Of a stretch of DNA of 64,000 nt, positions 1 through 12,101 are shown piece after piece. Position numbers and translations under genes: made by a program. Within the stretch, counting starts at the first letter, position 1. Every line of letters begins with the position of its first letter. Under the pieces are notes generated by a model. It saw only the letters and a list, made by a program, of their open reading frames with translations, was not told where the DNA came from and did no database searches. Where the stretch lies: contig NC_085128.1 in assembly GCF_030269925.1 (NCBI RefSeq), forward strand, positions 12,154,501-12,218,500, given 5' to 3'. The DNA comes from Bombyx mori (taxonomy: Eukaryota > Arthropoda > Insecta > Lepidoptera > Bombycidae).

Positions 1-250
1 GGTCGCGAACACGTCAATAAATCTGACACTTGTCAACAGCGAAAACGCTTACATTTTCTCCGCTTTTGATTTTAATGGCGAGAAAAAAATATATACAAAA
101 AATGTTATCTTTAGCATTTATAGTACGAGATGGATTAGATTCTTAACTTTAGTGTCATTGCGTATTTTATAAACCTATGTGTATTTCAGGACTTTTGTAG
201 TCTCATTCATAGGCATTAAATATTCGAGTAAAATCTATATCTTCTCTCTA

Positions 251-639
251 TCTAATATATTAAATTCTCGTGTCACAATGTTCGTTCCCATACTCCTCCG
301 AAACCGCTTGACCGATTCTCATGAAAATTTTTATGCACATTCAGTAAGCCTGAGAATCGGTTACTATCTATTTTTCATACCCCTAAGTGATTAGGGTTGT
401 CCACCCCTAAAATTTTTTTTTTTTATTTGGACTTTTTTTTTGTTATAATGTGGTATTATGTGGTTGAATGAGGTTTTGTTATTTTTATTATATATTCCCT
501 CAACGTTCACAGCGCTACATGTCTCTTTCACTCATTTACCACATCCTTACACACTTACAATAAGTTAGTTTTTTTTTCTACACTAGAAATTCCCTAGAAA
601 TCTTATATATGGCAAAACAATGTTTGCCGGGACAGCTAG
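251..639 (+). mobile_element. Helitron-like non-autonomous element
   Basis: The segment begins with TCTAATATATTAAATTCTCG (the exact 5' base is uncertain; it could be 247) and ends GCCGGGACAGCTAG followed by T. A TC start, a CTAG end and insertion before a T are the known signature of Helitrons. No Rep/helicase coding is visible, so it would be non-autonomous. A short open frame in it (179-394) starts outside the element and looks spurious. The next Helitron-like element begins 2 bases later. Confidence 0.55.
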
Positions 640-640
640 T

Positions 641-928
641 ATTATATAAAAATGAATTGCTGTTCGTTAGTCTCGCTAAAAGTCGAGAACGGCTGGACGG
701 ATTTGGCTAATTTTGGTCTTGAATTATTTGTGGAAGTCCAGAGAAGGTTTAAAAGGTAGATAAATATGAAAATAATCTCGGAATTAAATAAAAATAACAA
801 TTTTGTTTTTCCTCTGATGTGTCGCCCGTCGGACGGATTCCTTTTGTTTGTTTTAAGTTTATTTTATGCAAAAGTTTAAGTATTTTATTTATCGATTGAG
901 GCACTACGAAGTCTGCCGGATCAGCTAG
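641..928 (+). mobile_element. Helitron-like element, family H1 copy 1
   Basis: This is one of four copies in the window of a roughly 270-290 bp repeat. It opens near TATAAAAATGAATTGCTG and ends GTCTGCCGGATCAGCTAG followed by T. The other copies are at 5534, 24946 and 51552. The CTAG|T end fits a Helitron. The 5' end seems to lack the TC present in other copies, perhaps lost where it abuts the preceding element. No coding capacity. Confidence 0.6.
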
Positions 929-2043
929 TTATTAATAATAATTCAAGTATCAAATTATCAAAACGCATTGATTTTGTTTAATTTAATGGAAAATAGTAAA
1001 GGTTTTTTTTTTTTTTATCAAGGTGAATTTATAACATTGCATTGTCGTATGAAAGACGAAATTAGAAAGAGAACGTTCATTTAAAATCTTCACATTCCGC
1101 TGAACAAATAAATACTTCTGAGTCAGTTATAAAATTCGGAAAAAATAATATTCCTTGCATCAGAAATACGAGAATTTTATACGAACTGTTTGGAAAAAAT
1201 TCGCCAAGCATCTTTAATGAAGTAGTTATAAAATTTAAAAAGAGAAGAAGGAACGAATCCCTTCCGCAAAAAGTAAACATAGTTCCACTAATTGAGTTGT
1301 AACTTAGTCTTCCTCTAGTGTGTACCATCACAGCGATTCCCTCGTATTTAGCGAAGATAAAAAACAAAACAAACTTCATTGCGATGTTTATTTTACCAGC
1401 ATTTCAATTATACGCAGCTCAGAATGAACCTTAACCAGAGCTATTACAGTTTACATTTAATTCAAAGAGTTGCATTCAGCTGCAAGTACATTTACGAATT
1501 CGTATTTTAAGCTTCGCTTCAGAATCACAGGATATTAGATAATGGTAATAGGTACAAAATGTACTGTCAATGTTAACACAAGTCGGTTTTTCCCCGGTTC
1601 TTATTTTGTGAAAATTATAGAATAAATTATTGTGTGTTTAAAACGTTAATTTTTTAATGCAGCTAGCATTAAGCATTCTTTAATTTCATATTTATCGGAG
1701 TCATTTTTAACAAGCGTAATTAAAAAGTCCTCGGAGACTATAGACGTCGGTGTGAATTCGCAAGGTACAACACTCATTTATATTAAAACACCGCTGTTTT
1801 TTTTTACCCTTCAAACAGGAACCGATGATTATTTTGGCGCAGGTAGATAAGTATTTATTTCTAATATTACTGCAGAGTCGCATAGATCGGTATGAAACCG
1901 CGAATTTGACTCCTTACTTTATGGCTAATCCCAAAGTGAAGCTATTTTTATTTGTAACCTGTATGTTGGATGTAGTATCAGAACTTATTTAATACCATGG
2001 ATGAGAAAAAGCCGATGTTAATAAGCACCAGATCTAAAATATA
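929..2043. other. AT-rich intergenic stretch, no supported gene
   Basis: I see nothing assignable here. A 100-codon open frame on the minus strand (1077-1379) begins with a hydrophobic MKFVLFFIFA stretch that resembles a signal peptide. I see no family motif, splice context or repeat support, so it is not called as a gene. Confidence 0.5.
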
Positions 2044-2247
2044 CCAACCTGCCTATTTCTGCCGTGAAGCAGTAATGCGTTTCGGTTTGAAGGGTGGGGC
2101 AGCCGTTGTAACTATACTTGAGACCTTAGAACTTATATCTCAAGGTGGGTGGCGCATTTACGTTGTGGATGTCTACGGGCTCCTGTAACCACTTAACACC
2201 AGGTGGGCTGTGAGCTCGTCCACCCATCTAAGCAATAAAAAAAAAAA
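2044..2247 (+). repeat. Bm1-type SINE, 5'-truncated
   Basis: It contains the family's hallmark blocks in order: CCTGCCTATTTCTGCCGTG, AATGCGTTTCGGTTTGAAGG, TATCTCAAGGTGGGTGGCG, and the tail CCACCCATCTAAGCAATAAA into an A run. The 5' block seen in fuller copies (29184, 34338, 42138) is missing. The same sequence recurs at least eight times on both strands of this window. The Bm1 name is from memory of silkworm repeats. A short reversed fragment of the same family may follow at about 2285-2325. Confidence 0.7.
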
Positions 2248-2435
2248 CGTGAATGATCCATCTTCTCCCACTCTCAAAACCAGAATACATTACTGGTTCG
2301 CGGCAGACATAGATATTGTTATAGTACCCATCGTTGCGGTATCTATCACAAGACCATGCCGCAAGTCATTGAATAAATAATTTTTACTCGTCTGATTTTT
2401 GTCACACCATGTTATTCCTTCAGCGTGGTCAAATT

Positions 2436-3080
2436 CAATTCAAATTCAAATTCAAAATCATTTATTTCAACTTAGATGTCAGTATGACACACTTGTTGAC
2501 TGTCAAAATACAAATAACAATGTTAACTCTACCACCGGTTCCAAAAAAAGCCACAGTCCTGAGAAGAACCGGCGAAACAAACTCAGCGGGCTTTTTTTTT
2601 TGTTTTTTCTCAAATATTTTCTTTTTTTTAAATAATTAGAAATATTCACAATAAAAGAAAAAACAAGTCAAAAAAATACAATTAAAATAATAATAATAAT
2701 AATGAAAAATGAAAAGGCCAGGAGCGAGCGCCTCATTCCCACGTAGTGCCATCTAGTAAATAATCCTTAACTTTATAATATGCCTTGTTGCACAAACGTT
2801 CCTTAACAGTTTTTTTAAATCTATGAACAGGTAGTAGTTGAACGTTTAGTGGGATCTTGTTGAAAAGCCGTTTTTGGAAACGATTCGTTACAGCTTGTGG
2901 AGCTAGTAGTTGGGTAGTGTGATGTGATTCTATTATTAGTAAGAGTGATCGATGTATCAATCCTTTAACTTCTATGAAGCAGCAGTATTGCAATGCTTTA
3001 TGTAAATTTTGTTTTATCAATTTCATTAAATGATGAGTAAAAATTTTGTAGTTTATTTAAATTAAATTTATTATATGACG
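2436..3080 (-). pseudogene. CR1-group (Zenon-like) LINE, 3'-end remnant
   Basis: The minus strand encodes a 97-codon fragment (2733-3026). It ends in the C-terminal block of a reverse transcriptase, with RLFNKIPLNVQLLPVHRFKK followed by ERLCNKAYYKVKDYLLDGTTWE-like residues that I associate with lepidopteran Zenon/CR1 LINEs. Downstream in the element sense there is a 3' untranslated part with an AGAAGAACCGGCGAA-type block. Its terminus is a short tandem TTTGAA tract (2436-2455 on +), which is how CR1-type LINEs usually end instead of poly(A). The endonuclease and reverse-transcriptase core are absent, so this is a 5'-truncated dead copy. Confidence 0.6.
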
Positions 3081-4065
3081 CTTAGTTTATTGGATTTATT
3101 ATAAAAAAAAGGATAAACTTTATCAAAAACAGTTTCTTCCGCAAACACCATTAGGATTAACAAAATCCCCTTTCGCAGCTCTAATTTCGCCTTAATCAAC
3201 GAATAATAAATACACAAAATCATATTTATAATTAAGTTAAACATCGACCGCCATTATCCGCTTTGTTAAATTTTTAATTAGAATCGGAAGTTATGACTTG
3301 TATACCTGACATAGGTACCAGTTTGAAGTTGAACCATAAACTTCTCTTTGTTTATACAACTCGGAGTTTGGGAAGCAGGTAAGTTTTAGAACATTGCGGT
3401 TTTAATGATCTAATATTAAACGAACGCTGAAGGTATTAATTAAGGATTCGGTGTTTAATAGCTACGGAGAAATTACTAACGCTTGGCCGTAATTCGCCTG
3501 TGAGGCTCTGTTGTATCGGATACCCGTTAATACGTTTAGATATTTTTTTGTTATTAATTTAATCCTTTCTATGAAATATTAACGATATGAAACTTTATAA
3601 ATTTCTTGCCTTTTATCATTCCGAATCGAGTTCAAATTGCTGTATTGTATCTGATAATTACGTGGGGCAAAAAATCCCTTAAATCGGATGCTTTAAAATA
3701 CAAAATCAAAATTAATTAGACTTTTGATGATAAAGGACGAAGAAAGATGAAGAAGATGGCATGAGAACTAAAAGTGAACACAGGTGTTTTGTGTTATTCC
3801 AAGTATGCGTTTTAGATAAAATTGTGTTAAAAAATGTATGGGAGGAAAACAAATTCAAATTTAGCACTAGCGGAAATAGTAATTAACTCATTCCACTCGA
3901 TTTTTATATAGCAGAGTGCGTGTTGATATAGTAATTGATTTTTGGAAACTCGACCTAACAACAATCACATAATGAGATGTCAATAGCCCGACGGGAAAAA
4001 AGAAAATTTATATTAAGACAATATGTATTACGAGAGTTTAATCTCGCGTTATAGGTTTCGTTGTG
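3081..4065. other. AT-rich stretch, nothing recognised
   Basis: No open frame, repeat or RNA gene that I can support. Base composition is like the rest of the left half. Confidence 0.5.
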
Positions 4066-4402
4066 ATGGACTGCATCGACGTCACCCAAAACACGTCATT
4101 TCGGATCCTCCCGATCCACTAACGGTGCTTTTAGGTACCTCAAGCACCGGTCATCGTTCTCGTCGAACCTGTCGCTTGCGATGAAGGGCTCAACGAGTAA
4201 ATTAACCCACAGACACACACAGCCCACTGAGTTTCTCGCTGGATCTTCTCAGTGGGTCGTGTTTCCGATCCGGTGGTAGATTCTGCGAAGCACGGCTCTT
4301 GCTAGGGTTCGTGTTAGCAACGTCGTCAGGTTTGAGCCCAGTGAGCTTCACCTACTAGTTCGGTGAATCTGGAATAACTCCTCGAGGTTGCTAGAATAGG
4401 CG
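4066..4402 (-). repeat. SINE-B copy (second SINE-like family)
   Basis: This is the reverse-oriented counterpart of the repeats at 7312 and 25592. Shared blocks include GGATCGGGAGGATCC, AGAAACTCAGTGGGCTGTG-like sequence, GCAAGAGCCGTGCTTCGCAG, and the 5' block around ACCTCGAGGAGTTATTCC. A GGYTCAAACCTG block near the 5' part resembles a pol III box B, so a tRNA-derived SINE is plausible. I cannot give a published family name with confidence. Confidence 0.6.
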
Positions 4403-4524
4403 GGAAAAAAATGGACTGAAGGAATCTTTACTGCTCAGCTCTCTTCAATTTACAGTCCGTACCGACTATATTTTGCAATGTTTCAAATTTGGAATATATA
4501 TTATAGAAATGCATTCGTATCAAG

Positions 4525-4612
4525 CGATGACGGTGTTCGAATCCCGCAGGCAGGTCCCAATTTTTCTAATGAAATACGTCCTCGACAAATATTCAGGATT
4601 GACGTAATAAAA
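4525..4612 (+). repeat. Possible tRNA-derived SINE remnant
   Basis: It contains GGTGTTCGAATCCCGCAGG, which matches a pol III box B, followed by a tail TTTCTAATGAAATACG that I associate with lepidopteran SINEs. No complete tRNA cloverleaf is present and box A is unclear, so it is not a tRNA gene. Confidence 0.35.
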
Positions 4613-4837
4613 ATGAAACCTGTAACATTTTAATTTGCGTAATTACTGGTAAATTATTACCAATACAATTTTGGAAGAGCCTGTAAGGCCTAAATAGAAC
4701 ATATAGGTATATAACATAAATAGAGATATTTACATTTTTTGATAGATGGATCTGTTTTTGGCTATGTTACAATCGTCAACCTGTTTCACCGTAAAAATGT
4801 CTATAGCGAATTATAATAATAATTATGTCACCAACAT

Positions 4838-4925
4838 TCCCTGTATAACCGAAACGCATTACTGTTTCGCGGCAGAAATCGGCACCTACACGTGTGAGCT
4901 TACAATACGCTTTACCACGAATTGT
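4838..4925 (-). repeat. Degraded Bm1-type SINE fragment
   Basis: On the minus strand it keeps the CGGCAGAAAT and AACCGAAACGCATTACTG blocks of the family but lacks both ends. It lies inside a meaningless 82-codon open frame. Confidence 0.45.
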
Positions 4926-5533
4926 TATTATTATTCTTTCAAATTAGAAGTCGTTCATAAGCATGCATTAACTACCCAATTATTTGACTTGTAAACGAAT
5001 ACTAGAATTTTTTTAATTGAAATTAGAATTTACATTCTCATAAACAGGAAAACATAGAATTTCTAGTCTTCTGAAAACTTCGGTCCTTAAACAACTGCAG
5101 TGAAAAGACTATCATTCTTGTGACTCCACTTTACGAGCAGGAATTGACTACCAATTCTATAAAGATCCGACATTCCAAAGGTTTTATATTTATTACTCGA
5201 ATATGAGTGCCGGAACGAAGAACGGTGTTCATTCCAGAAAACAATTAATTATTTTTGATGCCCCAAGGAAATTAAATGTGTAAAACAGCTTTAATGTGCG
5301 ATCGTATCAAGGAATGAACCAATCGAATAAAATAATGTTCACAAAAAGTATGTAAGAAGTTGTTATAAAAATAATTTACTAACGAATTCGAAATTATACA
5401 ATTTCTATTCTGTCACAATGTCTATTATTTCGAATATAAACGAGAGAAATGGCAGAATTCTTATACTCGCCCGTACAATCTAAGAATATGTTTTACCTTT
5501 AAATTTTTTAATATTAGTTCTATGCATTTTATA

Positions 5534-5820
5534 TCTATATATATAAAAATGAATTGCTCTTCGTTAGTCTCGCTAAAACTCGAGAACGGCTAGACCGATT
5601 TGGCTAATTTTGGTCTTGAATTGTTTGTGGAAGTCCAGTGAAGGTTTAAAAGGTAGATAAATATGAAAATGCTCGGAATTAAAAAAATAACAATTTGTTT
5701 TTCCTTTGATGTGTCCCCCGTGGGACGGATTCCTTTTATCTGTTTTAAGTTTATTTTATACAAAAGCTTAGGTCTTTTATTTATCGATTGAGGCACTACG
5801 AAGTCTGCCGGGTCAGCTAG
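5534..5820 (+). mobile_element. Helitron-like element, family H1 copy 2
   Basis: A complete-looking copy: it starts TCTATATATATAAAAATG after an A and ends GCCGGGTCAGCTAG before a T, as expected for Helitron insertion between A and T without target duplication. The interior matches the copies at 641, 24946 and 51552, with few substitutions and small indels. No coding capacity. Confidence 0.65.
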
Positions 5821-7311
5821 TTTATGATAAATTTAATGAGGTATGTACGTGACTTATGATTTAAATCTCGGCACTGATTTGTCCACAAGCGCGAATAAAC
5901 AATAAAAATAAAGCAATTCATTTACGTTGCCCGTATAAAATTATTATGCAAAATTGTCTGCAACGTTTTTTCGCATGTCCCACCCAAATGAGCATTGTAA
6001 TACATTTTTGCATTGTCAACTTCGCGCTTCAAGATAATTTATGACCCGTCCATAAATTTTCTCACTTGTTACGTGTGACTAATAGCGTTTTATTTTCGTC
6101 TTTTAAAATATTCATGTCAACTGTTTACTTTTTTAAAGTAACGCGAAAGAACTTATTTCCCATCACGTGCAACGTTAGGAACACGGCGGTACTTACATTG
6201 TTACATCAATCGGCTTCTGAAATAATTTAACTCCAAGTGAGTTCGTCCGATGTCGCGCCTTAAATAATTATTGGCCACAGCCTATCACGAGGATTGCATT
6301 CGTTGATCTAACTACTTTTGTACGCACCAAGCGTAGGCTTAAAACATGCCGTATCATAATTACTTAAAATGATAATTCTACGGATGGTCAACAAGCAATT
6401 AATTCCGCGGAGTAGACATTGGAGATGGACACAACTATTATTGTAACGTGACATGTTTATATTTTCCAAAAATAAATTGCTATTTTTCATAGATGTAGTG
6501 AATTTATTGATTTCAATTAGAATTAATGTTGTTTATTGCAATATTCAGAATAGAACCAATAGGGAGTGGATCCCTTTGCCTTACACAGCCGCTTGAAGTT
6601 GTGACAGCTATGTTGCGTATGTCAACTGTCACGAAGCCACGACGACAATTTGAGATAGGTCGATCTCCGGAGACATGTTTTTTTCGGACAAAACTCGCGC
6701 CGAGAAGAACAGTACGATTTATAAGTAAGGATGTATTAAGATTAAAACCCGCAATAAAATGTGATAGCCACATTGGGGCCAATTTTTAATTAACCAATCC
6801 AAAACATGAGAAAAAAATGAAATAATGAAAAAATTGTCACATTTGAAAACTATAAAATGTATTTCAATAGAAACACACCCACGACATAGCCATCGAGGTA
6901 CCCTTATAGCGGAATCTCGCTTAGTCGTAACGCTACAATCAGAACCAGATTTCGAAGGCAAATTATTCAAACCCCTAATAGAGCACGGTTCGCCCTTAAC
7001 TAATGAGGCGTGCCCTCAGAACGATTTCTATCAATCTGATGGTTCGTTCTTACGGGCACATACGTCTCTATGCTTCGCTGACTCCACCAATTCGTATCCT
7101 TAGAGTTTAATAAGGGATGTAACCAGAAAATAGGCTGGGGAGGATCCGAGAAAACGATTCGTGGTTTGAGAAATTTGGCGTTTTAATGATGATATCCTGA
7201 GACGGCTTCAATGGTGTACTCAAGTGGAAATATTTAAATTAGTTCGTGTTCAGATCGCACGAGTACCAAAATCTGCAATAGCCTAATAATATATCTCAGT
7301 CAGTACTTTTA
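5821..7311. other. AT-rich stretch, nothing assigned
   Basis: Two overlapping open frames on opposite strands (6513-6782 minus, 6526-6789 plus) and two more at 6719-6970 and 6825-7103 have no recognisable domain. They look like chance frames in a locally less AT-rich block. No repeat family recognised. Confidence 0.45.
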
Positions 7312-7655
7312 TTTCCTATCTAAGCTGATAGCCTTGAAAGGCGAGGCAGCGTAACCTTAACTAGTAGGTGAGCTCACGGGGTTCAAACCGGAGTGATGCT
7401 AACACTGACCCTAGCAAGAGCAGTGCTTCGCAGAATCTACCACCGCATCAAAAACGCGACCCACTCAGAGATCCGGCGAGAAACTCAGTGGGCTATGGGT
7501 TCATTCGCACGTGGAGCCCTCCGTCGCAAGCGACGGGTTCAACGAGGACGATGACCGGTGGTACCTAAAAGCACCGTTAATGGATCGGGAGGATCCATAA
7601 TGACGTGTTTTGGGCGACGTCGACTGTTTACCATTTGGTCTACAGGATCGGGTAT
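7312..7655 (+). repeat. SINE-B copy
   Basis: Near full-length copy of the family at 4066 and 25592. It opens with CTGATAGCCTTGAAAGGCGA, has a box-B-like GGGGTTCAAACCGG, then GCAGAATCTACCACCG, GAGAAACTCAGTGGGCTATG, a CGTCGCAAGCGACGGGTTC palindromic block, and ends near GACGTGTTTTGGGCGACGTC. The 66-codon frame in it is not a gene. Confidence 0.6.
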
Positions 7656-8306
7656 GTCAGTCAGTACAATGCATCAGTTATATCTTATACAAAATTTAGC
7701 GCCCATGAGCAACAGTAGGTAAATAACCTATACCTTGTATACCGTAAACTCTTAAAAAAAATACCAGTCAAAATCTAATAATGTTGCACTAACAGCAGAC
7801 GACTTGTCTCATTTTATACAATTCATACAATAATATATTCTGTAACTTTAGAACTACAAACACAAGATTTGGCCTACGCAAAAATGTACACTAAAAAATT
7901 AAATTCGTTTCGTTATTATAGTGTTAATATTGTAGTATTGTCATCTTTTCTATTGATACTGGTCAGGATATTAGAGTGAAATTATAGAATTATTCTATTA
8001 TCATTAGTTGGTTGAGGTATGCGGAAACTTTTGAATTAATCGGACGTCTAGAAGTCAATAAAAACGACGTTCAAAGTTTCAATTACATACAAACAAATAG
8101 ACATATCGATTTAATGAAATTGTGTAAAAAAAATAAAAGTGTTATTGACTGTTTATTCGTAAAATGTCAATAATGGGTCTAGAATACCAAATTTCATATT
8201 GTTGTTAATTATTTTAAGGCTTAATTTGCTATAAAATCAAATATCGAATATAAATTGTGTTTAATCAGAATTTAAGTCATTTACTTAAGAGAATAGAAAA
8301 TACCTA
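7656..8306. other. AT-rich stretch, nothing recognised
   Basis: No supported feature between the SINE-B copy and the mariner. Confidence 0.5.
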
Positions 8307-9606
8307 GTCAGGTCATAAATTCTGTCACATGTTTAATGTAAAATAATTGAAACAAGTTTATTCATTATGTAACCATTCATGTACCAAAATGAACTTAACA
8401 AAACATAGATTCTTATAACACTAAAGTTTATTCAAAATGACCTCCGTGATTTTGAATACAGGCCTTCAATCTGCGCGGCCAGTGGTCTATCGCAGCACGA
8501 ACGAGGTCCATGTCAATATCGGCGGCTGCCTTAATCAAGGATGTCTTGAGTGACTCCAAATTGGGATGAGGCTTTGAGCACACCTTTTCCTCCAAGTGTT
8601 GCCATATCTTGTAATCTAACGGATTCAAATCTGGACTAGAGGAGGGCCAGTCTTCGTGCCGGATGAAGTCGATTTCACGCGCCGCCAGCCAGTCTTGTGT
8701 GCTCTTCGCTCTATGAGCTGGCGCCGAATCTTGTTGGAATACCCAGTGCCTGTTATTGAACATGGTATGAGAAACAGGTTCCACAAGGTTCGTCACGACT
8801 GTATTTTGATACACAACTGCATTCGTTTTTACACCTTTCTCACAAAAATGTACCTCTGTTAAGCTCCAATAAGAAACTCCCAATCATACCATGAGCGAGG
8901 ATGGAAAATGACCTCGTTGGACACGCGGAATACGGTTGCTCGCTTCTTCACTACTGTGTGCGTACACCTTATCATTTTGTTTGTTGTAGCTCTCTTCTAC
9001 GGTAAAAATTTTTTCATCCGAAAAAAGAATTTCCCGATATTTTTTTCCCGCGTACCGCTTCAACAAAGCGCGGCATCTCTTCAGTCTCAGGTCCATTAGA
9101 CGAGCATTCAAACGATGTCCTGTTTTTCTTCGATATGCCCGAAGCCCTAAGTCTTCATTTAACACCCTTTTCACCGTGGTTCTGCTTAACCCCATCTGAA
9201 GGGCCAACAGTTTCTGCTTACGTTTGGGATTTCTTTGAATTCGCGCCTTCACAGCTTTTATCACTGCTGGAGTCCTAACAGACCGAGGGCGACCACTTCT
9301 TGACCTGTCATCTACACTAGAGTCTTCATTGTATCGTTTGATGGTACGATAAACGAATCTTTTTTGGTTATATTCAAATTTTTCAGTATGTTAAAAAATT
9401 GATTTGCGCGTAACCGCAACGATGCAACGCAATAACTGCAACACGGTCTTCTTTAAGCGTCCACTCCATATTTAAAAATGAGTAAAATTCTAAAAGTATA
9501 CATTTTTATTTTCATGAACAATTCGAAATTCGAATTCAATAAACTTTTTTGTGGCCAGCATTCTAAAAGAAAAGTTTTTACTGTGTGACAATACTTATGA
9601 CCTGAC
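8307..9606 (-). mobile_element. mariner (DD37D, maT-like) element, copy 1
   Basis: A 1,300-bp element bounded by TA (8305-8306 and 9607-9608), the usual mariner target duplication. Terminal inverted repeats start GTCAGGTCATAAATTCTGTC on the left and, read inward from the right, GTCAGGTCATAAGTATTGTC. It contains one broken transposase gene on the minus strand. A second copy of exactly the same span lies at 29743-31042. The two are nearly identical apart from scattered substitutions and a few single-base indels, indicating fairly recent spread of the family. Confidence 0.9.
8428..9469 (-). pseudogene. mariner transposase, inactivated
   Basis: Cut-and-paste transposase of the Tc1/mariner superfamily. 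By comparison with copy 2, the start is the ATG at 9469-9467 (MEWTLKEDRVAV). The first catalytic Asp lies in LFSDEKIFTVEE, the second in FQQDSAPAH and the third in SPDLNPLD. I count 37 residues between the second and third, the DD37D spacing of the maT-like group rather than the DD34D of classic mariner. The gene is dead. An in-frame TGA at 8886-8884 replaces a Trp present in copy 2. Small indels around 9355-9415 also shift the frame in the N-terminal helix-turn-helix region. Two open pieces remain: 8884-9264 and 8428-8883. A functional copy elsewhere would be needed to move it. Confidence 0.88.
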
Positions 9607-9608
9607 TA

Positions 9609-11741
9609 GTTATATACAAATAGACCGCATACTATACTATCTTGATATTAATACGGCAGGGTTCAGAGTGACTAGTCTTTAATAAAAACAAAGACCCAGT
9701 TTCTAAAGGTGTATTAATTAAACCAAGCCAGGCGCTGTACGAGATGCATGTTATTTCAATAAAAAGGCTTATAATATGACGCTACCGTTCATGCATATAA
9801 GTGGGTATGAAGCGACGAAGTTAATTAAATTATTAAGGTATATTGGAGGCTAAATTATTGATGCTATAAATTCGACAAAACCATGGCGGTCGTATGCTAA
9901 GAGAATATTGCTATCTTGAATTACGAAATATACCCTACAGTCTTTCAAATATTTTGGTACATCTTCACCTGAATTTGATCTCTATGTTGTCTTTTGCTTT
10001 GGTTATTTCCATCTCATCCATACAAATTTCATGAGTGATGTGATATCAATTGTTTACAGTTTGATATTTGAAAATAAGTCATTATTTAAATTTGATTTGA
10101 TCTATTAAATAATAAACAAACAAATAAATATAAAGTTCTTCGTGCACATAATTATTTTAAGGACGTATTCTCGGGAAAATGGGATCTGCACTGGATTCCG
10201 AATCATTACATTGCACAGCCGCATCATTCGTTACAAATGAACCGAGAATGAATATTCAAGACGTAATTGAACTAACGACGAAGAAATCGAATTCGATTTT
10301 GTTTTGTATAAAGTTTGAACAGAGCCTCATGAGGGTTTTTGAGATCAAAAATTCATAAGATACCAGTAAGCCAACATGCACTTTCTTTACTGGCACATCA
10401 CTAAATAAGCTACAGATTATTCATAACATAATTAATTCCCACGAACAATACGGAATGTACACAGAAATACAATGTAAAAAGCAGACGATATTATCTCGGC
10501 TTACCGGAACTGTTGATGCTCAACAGCCGATTCAATTAAGTGGGCAATTATTAAAACATCGCTCGACAAAATTAATTTCAAACTTATTAATTAACAGTAC
10601 AGTGCATTTTTATTTTGTTTTAATTAGTACAAACAGTACGAGACACAATTCATTATTCGAATTGCGAATATAAAGGACAAAACAATGCAATCAAAACATA
10701 AATATTATATAAAACATGAAACCGCTGCCCTCATTGAAGAATTAGATATAAATCTAAATTGCATTCGACTGTCACTTATTTTCGGATAAGACTTTGGGAT
10801 TGATTTATTCCGGGATCAAACTTTACAAAGTTATTAGATGACTCATAAAACGCCGGACAGTGCTAAAAATGGGAAAACAAAATTTGCATTGAACTTATTT
10901 ACATTTCCCATAAAACTCAATAAAGCGTTAAACTATCGAAAATAACAGTTTTAATTGAATCCAGTGGTTCAACGGTGTGAGAGCTTACGCGAAAAATGTA
11001 TTCATTGTTCAATGCCTGTAACTGGCCTTTTGTGTTCATTGAACATTTGTATTTAAATTTCAGGCTTGGTTATTGAAGGCTATTTAATATTTTCGTGACG
11101 ACGACCCACATGATTGAGAGTTGTCAACAATCATACTGCTGCTTAACCATAATCTGGATTTATTTGTTCACGATTTCAATGGAATAGAAATTTTCGCTGT
11201 GCCGATCCCATCTAGACCCATTTCAGGCAAGTGAGTTTACGGATTACCTAGTATTAAATGGTCAATGAAACCCAAGGAAGTTACAACATAACTTCCGCAG
11301 CCAACCTTGAACTAAGGTCTCAGTATAGTTACAACGGCTACCCCACCCTTCGAACCGAAACGCATTACTGCTATTTGCACATAGATATGAACAACGATTC
11401 ACGTTTATCCGGAAGAATACAAACATTGCTATGCACATTAAAATGAAACAAAAAATATATAAAATATACAAAAACACATCAAACGGCTGAATTAATTACC
11501 ATAGTATTTAAAACAAACAAAATATAATTAATAGCTAACCATTTAAAATTACAAGCGAGCGGTACATAGAAACCGGCGCGGCCATTGCTTTTGCTTTCAC
11601 ATATTTAAATTTAATTAACTTTCAAGCGCACATCTCCTTTGTGCTTCAGGACCAAGGAACGGAATGTTTGCCGGGCAAAAGAGGCCAGAAGCTCGATCTA
11701 TAGTTGTTTATGTTGACTTCGTAAATAATTGATATATGATT
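9609..11741. other. AT-rich stretch with one SINE fragment
   Basis: No gene supported. Short open frames at 10455-10673 and 11258-11477 lack domains; the latter overlaps a Bm1-type fragment. Confidence 0.5.
11313..11372 (-). repeat. Bm1-type SINE fragment
   Basis: The minus strand retains the central family block around CAGTAATGCGTTTCGGTTCG and the GTTGTAACTATACTGAGACC block. Both ends are lost. Confidence 0.5.
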
Positions 11742-12101
11742 TTTAAGCTATTGCATAGTTTTTATCGCGGGCTTTGAGCGCGGCGACCGAATAATGAAAT
11801 TCCGTAACGAAAATAAAACCTAACACCCCCACTCCGCCTACCATATAGCTCGCGTTCAACACATTCACTGTGTAGTGTTTGTGAATAAGCGCGCAGCGTC
11901 ATGAAAAGTCTGCCCATCTCTCTCTCGCGCGGTCTAGCTTATGAGTGTGAAGGGGACAGTTAATGTTTAATGTTTATAAATATAGCGTGGTCTTACTTTT
12001 TATTGTTTTAATATTAAATTATTATTGTTTATTTATAATTGCATCAGTTGATAAAAAATGCTATGCAATAGCTTTACCGCGGTAGCCCCCGAGTGCCACA
12101 C
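11742..12101 (+). repeat. Dispersed repeat M, copy 1 (MITE-like, internal inverted repeats)
   Basis: This ~360-bp block is repeated at 40976-41358. It begins TTTAAGCTATTGCATAG, and about 30 bp before its right end it carries CTATGCAATAGCTTTA, the reverse complement. So an inverted pair brackets most of the unit. Shared interior blocks include GAGCGCGGCGACCGA, CATGAAAAGTCTGCCCATCT and CTTATGAGTGTGAAGGGGAC, and the end is GTGCCACACGT. There is no open frame. The inverted repeats suggest a non-autonomous DNA element, but the right repeat is not strictly terminal and I could not define a target duplication. Family not recognised. Confidence 0.55.

Noticed and set aside
1077..1379. 100-codon minus-strand frame with a signal-peptide-like start
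   Set aside because: Single short frame in AT-rich DNA, no recognised family, no splice or promoter evidence.
6513..7103. Cluster of 80-90 codon frames on both strands
   Set aside because: They overlap each other on opposite strands and show no motifs; the signature of chance frames.
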